Of a stretch of DNA of 17,913 bases, positions 1 through 7,288 are shown piece by piece. Source of the DNA: Sandarakinorhabdus sp. (GTDB lineage Bacteria > Pseudomonadota > Alphaproteobacteria > Sphingomonadales > Sphingomonadaceae); NCBI GenBank assembly GCA_025458465.1, contig JALOSK010000002.1, positions 1 through 17,913 of the forward strand, read 5' to 3'. Position numbers and translations under genes: made by a program. A model generated the notes under the pieces. That model searched no databases, was not told where the DNA came from, and saw nothing but the letters and a program-made list of their open reading frames with translations. Within the stretch, counting starts at the first letter, position 1; the number at the start of each line of letters is the position of its first letter.

Positions 1-882
1 GGCAGCGGCGGCAAAGCCATCCTTGGCAGCGGCGGCGGCCAGGGCCTTCGCCTTGGCTTCATCGGGCACCACCACCTGTTCCAGCACGCGGGTGGGGGAC
101 GCACCATATTTCGCCGGATCCTTCGCGAAGGCATCGGCGATGGCCTTTTCCTCCACCGTCACGCCAGCGGCAATCGCGGCGCGGTCGATGGCGGCGTGGC
201 GGAAGCCGCGGCGCTCCGGAATGGTGAAGCGCTTGGCATTGGCCTTGTACCAGGCCTGCGCCTCGGCTTCGCTGGCCTTGCCCACCGGCGGGGCCGGCAC
301 CAGCGCCACCGCGCCTTCATGGCTGTCCACCAGCAGGCGCGCATAGACTTCGGCAACGCCGTCCGGCACCAGCAGCGCGCCCGTCACCGGCTTGATCATC
401 TGTTCGCGCACCAGATCGCCCGACAGCGACTGGCGCAGCCGCTTGTCGGTCAAACCCTGTTGCTGGATGACGCGCGCATAGGTGGCCTGATCGAACTTGC
501 CGCCGCTCTGGAAGGCCGGGATGCTGGCAATCACCCGGTCCAGCGCCTCGTCCGAAACGCCGATGCCGGCCGCGCCGCCCATTTCCTCCATGGCGATCTG
601 CCCGATCAGCTGCGTGGCCATCAGTTCCACCACGCCCTGGCGGGCGGCTTCGGCCTGCGTCATGGCCGGATCGCGCTGGCGCACTTCGCGCACGGTGCGG
701 TCAACGGCCTGCAGCAGATCGGGTTCGGTGATGGTGCGGCTGCCCACCTTGGCCACCGATCCGGCCGGCGCGCTGCCGCCGAACGGATCGTTGATGCCGG
801 TCACGGCAAAGGCCACCACGATGATGGCGAACAGCAGCAGCACGGGCCAGCTGGTGAGATAGCGGCGGAAAAAACTGATCAT
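1..882 (-). CDS. ppiD: PpiD-like membrane-anchored peptidyl-prolyl isomerase (3' end outside window)
   Basis: This gene encodes a SurA/PpiD-type periplasmic folding factor, of which the first 294 residues are present; the C-terminal part lies beyond the window edge. The protein starts MISFFRRYLTSWPV, with a short basic N-terminus followed by one hydrophobic segment at about residues 12-30, which fits a single inner-membrane anchor with the rest in the periplasm. The next part (about 40-200) is a helix-rich SurA-N-like chaperone region, and after about residue 205 a stretch with a WYKAN-like motif and an ERRGFRH-like strand begins the region that precedes the parvulin domain in PpiD. The catalytic parvulin domain itself is not visible, so isomerase activity cannot be judged. 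The ATG at 882 is the only start that retains the anchor; no strong Shine-Dalgarno precedes it. The gene is divergent from tpiA with 86 bases between them. Family assignment is firm at the SurA_N/PpiD level; the exact symbol is inferred. Confidence 0.8.
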   Translation of the reverse strand, partial: MISFFRRYLTSWPVLLLFAIIVVAFAVTGINDPFGGSAPAGSVAKVGSRTITEPDLLQAVDRTVREVRQRDPAMTQAEAARQGVVELMATQLIGQIAMEEMGGAAGIGVSDEALDRVIASIPAFQSGGKFDQATYARVIQQQGLTDKRLRQSLSGDLVREQMIKPVTGALLVPDGVAEVYARLLVDSHEGAVALVPAPPVGKASEAEAQAWYKANAKRFTIPERRGFRHAAIDRAAIAAGVTVEEKAIADAFAKDPAKYGASPTRVLEQVVVPDEAKAKALAAAAAKDGFAAAA

Positions 883-968
883 CGAAAACCCGTGAAATTG
901 GCAATCGCGCCGCTTGTAACGAGGCGCATCGCTTGCCACAAGCACCGCCACATAACCAAGGAGTGGAC
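883..968. promoter_or_regulatory. Divergent intergenic region between ppiD-like gene and tpiA
   Basis: These 86 bases separate two divergently transcribed genes and must hold promoters for at least one of them. I see no convincing -35/-10 pair. The clear element is AAGGAG at 958-963, five bases before the tpiA ATG, which is a strong ribosome-binding site and settles that start. Confidence 0.5.
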
Positions 969-1685
969 ATGCCTGCCCTGATCGTCGGCAACTGGAAGAT
1001 GAATGGCCTGGGCGAGGACATCGCCGAGATTGCCGCGATGGCCGGTTCGGGCGGAAGGGGCCTGTGGATTGCGCCGCCGTTCACGCTGATCGATCGCGCC
1101 GTGATCGTTTCGGCCGGCGCGGTGAAGATCGGCGGGCAGGATTGCCACGCGAACGAAAAGGGCGCCCACACCGGCTGCGTGTCGGCGGCCATGCTGGCCG
1201 ATCTTGGCGCCGGCTTCGTGATCGTGGGCCACAGCGAGCGGCGCCGCGACAATGGCGAAACCGATGCCGGCGTGCGCGCGAAGGCCATCGCCGGCAAGGC
1301 GGCCGGGCTGGAGGTGATCCTGTGCATCGGCGAGACGCAAGGCCAGCGCGATGCCGGCGAGACCGAAGCGGTGCTGGCCGCCCAGCTCGAAGGCTCGCTG
1401 CCCGATGATGCCGAAGCGCTGATCATCGCCTATGAACCGGTGTGGGCGATCGGCACCGGCCGCACGCCAACGCTGGACGAGGTGGCGGCCGCGCACCGTT
1501 TCATCCGTGAACGGCTGGCCGCGCGCTTCGGCGGTGCCGGGCACGGCGTGCGCATTCTTTATGGCGGCTCCGTCACCCCCGCCAACGCCGGCGAACTGCT
1601 GCGCGTCGACGAGGTTGGCGGCGTGCTGGTTGGCGGTGCCAGCCTGACGGCGCAGAGCCTGCTGGCGATTGCGGCCGCAGCTTGA
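969..1685 (+). CDS. tpiA: Triosephosphate isomerase
   Basis: Cytoplasmic glycolytic enzyme that interconverts dihydroxyacetone phosphate and glyceraldehyde 3-phosphate. The 238-residue protein carries the whole TIM signature: GNWKMN at residues 7-12 (Asn8 and Lys10 bind substrate), the electrophile His88 in GHSERR, the catalytic base Glu156 in AYEPVWAIGTG, and the phosphate-binding GGS of ILYGGSVTPANA near the C-terminus. It is slightly shorter than the usual roughly 250 residues, but no motif is missing. The ATG at 969 follows AAGGAG with five bases of spacing and puts the substrate-binding motif at the usual distance from the N-terminus. It is the first gene of a plus-strand run with secG 69 bases downstream, a neighbour pair common in Alphaproteobacteria. 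Confidence 0.97.
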   Translation: MPALIVGNWKMNGLGEDIAEIAAMAGSGGRGLWIAPPFTLIDRAVIVSAGAVKIGGQDCHANEKGAHTGCVSAAMLADLGAGFVIVGHSERRRDNGETDAGVRAKAIAGKAAGLEVILCIGETQGQRDAGETEAVLAAQLEGSLPDDAEALIIAYEPVWAIGTGRTPTLDEVAAAHRFIRERLAARFGGAGHGVRILYGGSVTPANAGELLRVDEVGGVLVGGASLTAQSLLAIAAAA

Positions 1686-1754
1686 TTGCACAGGCGCCCA
1701 ATCCTCTGTAGAGGGCAGGCCATTCCGGTTGAGCCAACGAAAGTCCGTCTGCCT

Positions 1755-2087
1755 GTGATCACCTTCCTGCTTGTCGTTCATGGCCTGATCACGCTGGCCC
1801 TGGTGGCCGTGATCCTGCTGCAGCGCTCCGAAGGCGGGGCGCTGGGCATCGGCGGCGGCGGCGGTGGCGGCCTGATGACGGCGCGCGGTGCGGCCAACCT
1901 GCTCACAAGGTCGACCACCATTCTGGCCACGCTGTTCATCGGCATGTCGATCCTGCTGGCCGTGCTGGCCGCCGGCACCAACAAGGCGCGCGTGATCGAT
2001 CCCAACGCCGTGGCCGCGCCAGCCGGCCCTGCCCAGGCTCCGTCTGTGCCTGCGCCCGCGCCGGCCGGCGTGCCGCTGGCCCAGTAA
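1755..2087 (+). CDS. secG: Preprotein translocase subunit SecG
   Basis: Small inner-membrane subunit of the SecYEG channel that assists SecA-driven protein export. The 110-residue product has two hydrophobic segments (about residues 3-20 and 50-70) separated by the family's glycine-rich cytoplasmic loop, seen as LLQRSEGGALG followed by a run of glycines. The tail after about residue 75 is Ala/Pro-rich and low in complexity, as in other alphaproteobacterial SecG proteins. I chose the GTG at 1755 because the family begins almost directly with the first membrane segment; an upstream in-frame TTG at 1686 would add 23 residues unlike SecG. No clear Shine-Dalgarno is present. The stop codon TAA is followed, in the same frame and only two codons later, by the TTG start of the transporter gene. 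Confidence 0.92.
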   Translation: MITFLLVVHGLITLALVAVILLQRSEGGALGIGGGGGGGLMTARGAANLLTRSTTILATLFIGMSILLAVLAAGTNKARVIDPNAVAAPAGPAQAPSVPAPAPAGVPLAQ

Positions 2088-2093
2088 GCGCGC

Positions 2094-3374
2094 TTGTCGG
2101 GGGGCAAAGCGCCGGGCCAGATTCGCCAGATTTTCGGCGGTGCCGCCGGCAATCTCGTCGAATGGTATGACTGGTACGCCTATTCGGCGTTCGCGCTTTA
2201 TTTCGGCCCGCGTTTTTTCCCGCCCGGCGATGATCTGGCTGCCCTGCTGAACAGTGCCGCCATCTTTGCCGTGGGCTTCTTGATGCGCCCCATCGGCAGC
2301 TGGTTTCTGGGCGTGTGGGCCGATCGCCATGGTCGCAAATCGGCGCTCACCGTGTCGGTCGCCATGATGTGCGCCGGCTCGCTGATGATTGCGGTGTCGC
2401 CCACCTATGATCAGGTCGGGCTGCTGGCCCCGGCCATCCTGCTGCTGGCGCGGCTGGTGCAGGGGCTTTCGGTGGGCGGCGAATATGGCGCATCGGCCAC
2501 CTTCATGAGCGAGGTGGCGCAGGCGAAGTGGCGCGGGTTCCTCGCCAGTTTTCAATATGTCACGCTGGTGGGCGGGCAGCTGCTGGCGCTGGCGCTGCTG
2601 GTGCTGTTGCAGGGCGTGATGGATGAAGCCGTGCTGAAGGACTGGGGCTGGCGCATCCCCTTCGTGGTGGGGGCGGCGTGCGCGGTGCTGGTGTTCTGGC
2701 TGCGATCGGGCCTGGTGGAAACCGAGGCCTTCAGGAAGGCGACGCGGGCCGGTTCGCAGGGGGAACTGCTGAAGCGCCTGCTGTCCCATCCGAAGCAGCT
2801 GCTGATCGTGCTGGCGCTGACGGCGGGCGGCAGCCTGTGGTTCTACACCTTCACCACCTACATGCAGAAATATCTGGTGCTCTCCGCCGGCTGGAGCAAG
2901 GAGGCGGCGACATCGGCGTCGGCCGTGGCGCTGCTGGCCTACATGCTCATGCAGCCGCTGTTCGGCGCCCTGTCTGATCTGCTGGGCCGGCGGGCGCTGC
3001 TGATCAGCTTCGGCACGCTGGCCAGCCTGGCCACCGTGCCGGCGCTGGATGCACTGGGCGCGTCGCAGCCGGGGCCGGGCGCATTGCTGCTGCTGATTTT
3101 CTGCCTGGCCATCTTGTCGTGCTACACGGCGATTTCGGGCGTGGTGAAGGCGGAAATGTTCCCGGCCGAGGTGCGGGCCCTGGGTGTGGGCATGCCTTAT
3201 GCACTGGGCGTCGCCATCTTCGGCGGATCGGCCGAATATGTGGCGCTTGCCTTCAAGAACGCCGGCATCGAACGCGGCTTCTTCTGGTATGTGACGGTGA
3301 TGGCGGCGGTCGCGCTCACCGCCGCGCTGATCCTGCCCGATCCCAAGCGCCACAGCCGCATCGAGACGGATTGA
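2094..3374 (+). CDS. MHS-family MFS transporter (alpha-ketoglutarate permease-like)
   Basis: Inner-membrane proton symporter of the metabolite:H+ symporter (MHS) subfamily, which carries small carboxylates and zwitterions such as alpha-ketoglutarate, citrate, proline or betaine. The 426-residue protein has the MHS N-terminal signature GNLVEWYDWYAYSAFALYF at residues 19-37, the MFS loop 2-3 motif GVWADRHGRK at 73-82, a second copy (GALSDLLGRRALL) after the central loop, and about twelve hydrophobic segments. Length is normal for the family. The TTG at 2094 is the only usable start: the secG stop lies in the same frame six bases upstream, and the next start codons would remove the conserved N-terminus. 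There is no visible Shine-Dalgarno, so translation may rely on reinitiation after secG. Substrate cannot be told from sequence. Its position between secG and pyrG is unusual. Confidence 0.88.
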   Translation: MSGGKAPGQIRQIFGGAAGNLVEWYDWYAYSAFALYFGPRFFPPGDDLAALLNSAAIFAVGFLMRPIGSWFLGVWADRHGRKSALTVSVAMMCAGSLMIAVSPTYDQVGLLAPAILLLARLVQGLSVGGEYGASATFMSEVAQAKWRGFLASFQYVTLVGGQLLALALLVLLQGVMDEAVLKDWGWRIPFVVGAACAVLVFWLRSGLVETEAFRKATRAGSQGELLKRLLSHPKQLLIVLALTAGGSLWFYTFTTYMQKYLVLSAGWSKEAATSASAVALLAYMLMQPLFGALSDLLGRRALLISFGTLASLATVPALDALGASQPGPGALLLLIFCLAILSCYTAISGVVKAEMFPAEVRALGVGMPYALGVAIFGGSAEYVALAFKNAGIERGFFWYVTVMAAVALTAALILPDPKRHSRIETD

Positions 3375-3458
3375 GCCGCTTCGTCCACAGCCAAATTTCG
3401 TTTGCCTGCAATCGGGGGCTGGCGCTGCCGCCCTGAATCGGCGTAGGGCTCTTCTCCC

Positions 3459-5087
<1,629 letters not shown>

Positions 5088-5098
5088 GGCAGGCGGGC

Positions 5099-5797
5099 GT
5101 GACACCGATCACGCCTGCGGCGCTGGCGGCACGCCTTGCCGCCCATCGCCAGCCCGGCGAGACGCTGGTGGTGGGCATCACCGGCGCCGTGGCCGTGGGC
5201 AAGACAACGCTGGCCCGCCAGCTGGCCGAAGCGCTGGCCCCGGCCGGCCATGTCGAGATCGTGTCCACCGATGGCTTCCTGAAACCCAATGCGGTGCTGG
5301 AGGCGCAGGGCCTCATGATGCGCAAGGGTTTCCCCGAAAGCTTTGACGCGCCGGCAATGGCGGCCGCGCTGGCCGGGCTGAAATCCGGCGCGGTGACGGT
5401 GCCGGCCTATTCCCACGCCATCTATGATGTCGATCCGGCTGCGGGGCGCACAATATCGGGCGCGGATGTCGTGCTGGTGGAAGGGCTTGGCCTGGCTCCG
5501 GGGGAAATGGGGCAGCGCCCGCCGCTTGATCTGCTCGTTTACATCGATACCGAGGAGGCCGATGTGCTGGGCTGGTTCCTCGATCGCTTCATGGGCCTTT
5601 GGGAGGCCGCGGCCGATGATCCCGCCAGCTTCTATGCCCGCTTTCGCCACATGACCGAAGCGCAAGCGCGGGATTTTGCGGTGCAGGTGTGGAATGGCAT
5701 CAACCGCCCCAACTGGCTGGAACATATCGCAAGGGCAAAGCCTGTCGCCGATATCGTGGTGAAGAAGGCCGCGGATCACGGCCTTTTCCTGCTCTAG
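5099..5797 (+). CDS. coaA: Type I pantothenate kinase (CoaA-like, N-terminally short)
   Basis: Likely ATP-dependent phosphorylation of pantothenate, the committed step of coenzyme A synthesis, in the cytoplasm. The 232-residue protein matches the catalytic part of E. coli CoaA along its length: P-loop GAVAVGKT at residues 29-36, STDGFLKPNAVLE, the MRKGFPESFD segment, the substrate-site motif PAYSHAIYDV, VVLVEGLGL (Walker B-like strand), a WFLDRF arginine, and a conserved asparagine in GINRPNW near the C-terminus. It lacks roughly 65-80 N-terminal residues present in the 316-residue E. coli enzyme and also has a shorter C-terminus. The GTG at 5099 is preceded by AGGGCAGG at 5086-5093, five bases away. 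It probably shares a transcript with pyrG. Its stop codon overlaps that of the convergent cytochrome gene. A related P-loop kinase with another substrate is possible. Confidence 0.8.
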   Translation: MTPITPAALAARLAAHRQPGETLVVGITGAVAVGKTTLARQLAEALAPAGHVEIVSTDGFLKPNAVLEAQGLMMRKGFPESFDAPAMAAALAGLKSGAVTVPAYSHAIYDVDPAAGRTISGADVVLVEGLGLAPGEMGQRPPLDLLVYIDTEEADVLGWFLDRFMGLWEAAADDPASFYARFRHMTEAQARDFAVQVWNGINRPNWLEHIARAKPVADIVVKKAADHGLFLL

Positions 5798-6126
5798 CGC
5801 CTGGCCAGCCAGTCGATCACGTCGTCAACGGGTGCGCCCGGCGGCAGCCGCTGCATGGCGGTGCCGGGCACCACCGCATCGGGGTTGGCGAGGAAGCTTT
5901 TGAGCGTTTCGCGCGTCCACACCAGCCCGCCGGCACCGGCGGCGCGCATGGCGGGCGAATAATCGAAATCCGGCCGGCTGCCGGCCCTGCGGCCCACCAC
6001 GTCATGAAGATTGGGCGCGGGCAGGCCGGTTTCAGCCCCATCGATGCCGTGACAGGAAATGCAGTAGTTGAAGGCTGGCGGCGCAGGCGTTGGGGCCGCC
6101 GCCAGCAGCAGAGCAGCGGCGATCAT
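5794..6126 (-). CDS. Small secreted mono-heme cytochrome c
   Basis: Periplasmic c-type cytochrome, an electron carrier. The 110-residue precursor has a short Ala/Leu-rich export signal (about residues 1-18), a single heme-binding site Cys22-Ile-Ser-Cys25-His26, and a likely axial methionine, Met91, in the segment PGTAMQR. One heme and about 90 mature residues fit the class I cytochrome c fold. The ATG at 6126 overlaps the stop of the upstream beta-propeller gene as ATGA, so the two are almost certainly co-translated. This pairing suggests the cytochrome serves or accepts electrons in the same periplasmic process as the propeller protein, but the process is unknown. At the other end its TAG stop shares the palindrome CTAG (5794-5797) with the stop of the convergent CoaA-like gene. 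Confidence 0.9.
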   Translation of the reverse strand: MIAAALLLAAAPTPAPPAFNYCISCHGIDGAETGLPAPNLHDVVGRRAGSRPDFDYSPAMRAAGAGGLVWTRETLKSFLANPDAVVPGTAMQRLPPGAPVDDVIDWLARR

Positions 6127-7091
6127 CCGGGTTTGCCCGTCTCCACCAGCATGACCCGGTCAAGCCCGCTTTCCGGCAGATAGATCTCGCCCTTGCGGCC
6201 CAGGATCTGGCGCACGTTGGCCTTGGGGCCGGAGCCGGGATAGGTGCCGATGATCGTCTCGGACTTCGTGTCGAAGGCGATGGTGACGTTGGCGCCCCAT
6301 TCGGTCACCCAGGCGACATCGCGATCATCCACATAGACGGCGTAGGCCTGCGGCTTGGCGCCGGGCATCTTCCAGCGCTTCCACTGGCCATCGCTGGGCG
6401 TATAGCGCGCCAGGTGCCCGCTGTTCCATTCCGATACCCACAGCCGGCCCTTGCTGTCCGACCAGACGCGGCGGCTGCCAACGCCGGGTTCGGCCGGCTC
6501 GACCACCGTGGTGGCGCCGCTTTCCATGTCCACCCTGGCGAGGAAGCTGCCAGCGAGGCTGACATACCAGATCTGGCCATCCGGCGTGGCGGCAATGCCA
6601 TAGGGGCCGCGGCCCTTCGGCGCCGGCCACACGTCCATCTTGCCGGTTGCGGGATCAAGCCGGCCATAGATGCCGGTCTGACCGGTGAACCAGATGCGGC
6701 CCTTGCCGTCGAAGGCCGGCGTGTTGAGATTGGTGTAGCCACTGCCGTCGGGCAGCGGCCAGGCCTTCACCGCATCGGTTTTCGGATCGACGCGCACGAT
6801 GGCGTTCAACCCGCCATCGGTGATCCAGGCCGCGCCATCGGGCCCCATGATGACGCCGTGGGGGCTGGATTTCTCGCCCAGCTTCACCTGCCGCACCGCG
6901 CCTGTCTTGATGTCGATGATGCCCAGTGCGCCCTGCCACTGCGCGGTATACCAGATGGTGCCGGGCGGGCCGGGCGCAACATCATGCGGATGGGCGCCCT
7001 TGGGCACATCGAACAGGCGGGTGGGGTGTTCGGCCTGCGCGCTGCCGGCCAGCATCACCGCTGCGGCCATGGCCAGAATCATCGCTTTCAT
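6123..7091 (-). CDS. Secreted Vgb/SMP-30-like beta-propeller protein
   Basis: A 322-residue exported protein of the virginiamycin B lyase / streptogramin-lyase-like beta-propeller family. Residues 1-20 form a clean signal peptide ending GSAQA before EHP. The rest consists of about six or seven repeated blades with the recurrent pattern G-P-D/G-x-I/A-W-x-T/V and R-x-D/Y-P-x-T/S, for example HGVIMGPDGAAWITDGG, AFDGKGRIWFTGQTG and GIAATPDGQIWYVSL. True Vgb enzymes linearise streptogramin B antibiotics, but most family members have no assigned substrate and I cannot show that the metal and catalytic residues are retained. The ATG at 7091 is preceded by GAGGG, about six bases upstream. It is first in a two-gene unit with the cytochrome c gene, suggesting a role in periplasmic redox or sensing rather than antibiotic resistance. 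Confidence 0.82.
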   Translation of the reverse strand: MKAMILAMAAAVMLAGSAQAEHPTRLFDVPKGAHPHDVAPGPPGTIWYTAQWQGALGIIDIKTGAVRQVKLGEKSSPHGVIMGPDGAAWITDGGLNAIVRVDPKTDAVKAWPLPDGSGYTNLNTPAFDGKGRIWFTGQTGIYGRLDPATGKMDVWPAPKGRGPYGIAATPDGQIWYVSLAGSFLARVDMESGATTVVEPAEPGVGSRRVWSDSKGRLWVSEWNSGHLARYTPSDGQWKRWKMPGAKPQAYAVYVDDRDVAWVTEWGANVTIAFDTKSETIIGTYPGSGPKANVRQILGRKGEIYLPESGLDRVMLVETGKPG

Positions 7092-7288
7092 GGTCTGCCC
7101 TCACTTTCGCCGAAAGCATGCGGCAAATGGCGTCCGGGGCGCAAGCGGCGGGGGAAAGGCGACTGTTGTGCGTATCCATTGCCGCACGGGATTCCCCAGC
7201 GCCCTCAAAGCGTCTAGGCCCGCGCGCTGCCATACCCGCCGGCCAATCCACGGCCTTGCCCCGAGGCCAGTCTCCAAGGATTCTCCCG
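7092..7288. promoter_or_regulatory. Divergent intergenic region between propeller/cytochrome unit and receptor gene
   Basis: This 197-base gap lies between two divergent transcription units and should hold both promoters. I see no convincing hexamer pair or operator-like palindrome. The only firm element is the AAGGA ribosome-binding site at 7276-7280 for the plus-strand receptor gene. Confidence 0.45.
7276..7280 (+). promoter_or_regulatory. Ribosome-binding site deciding a TTG start
   Basis: AAGGA lies eight bases before the TTG at 7289. Reading from that TTG gives a hydrophobic export signal at once, whereas the frame upstream encodes nothing signal-like. The site therefore fixes the start of the outer membrane receptor. 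Confidence 0.7.

Noticed and set aside
6123..7091. Annotation of the propeller gene as a streptogramin (virginiamycin B) resistance gene.
   Set aside because: Only fold-level similarity is visible. It is coupled to a cytochrome, and I cannot show the catalytic residues, so a resistance claim would be unsupported.
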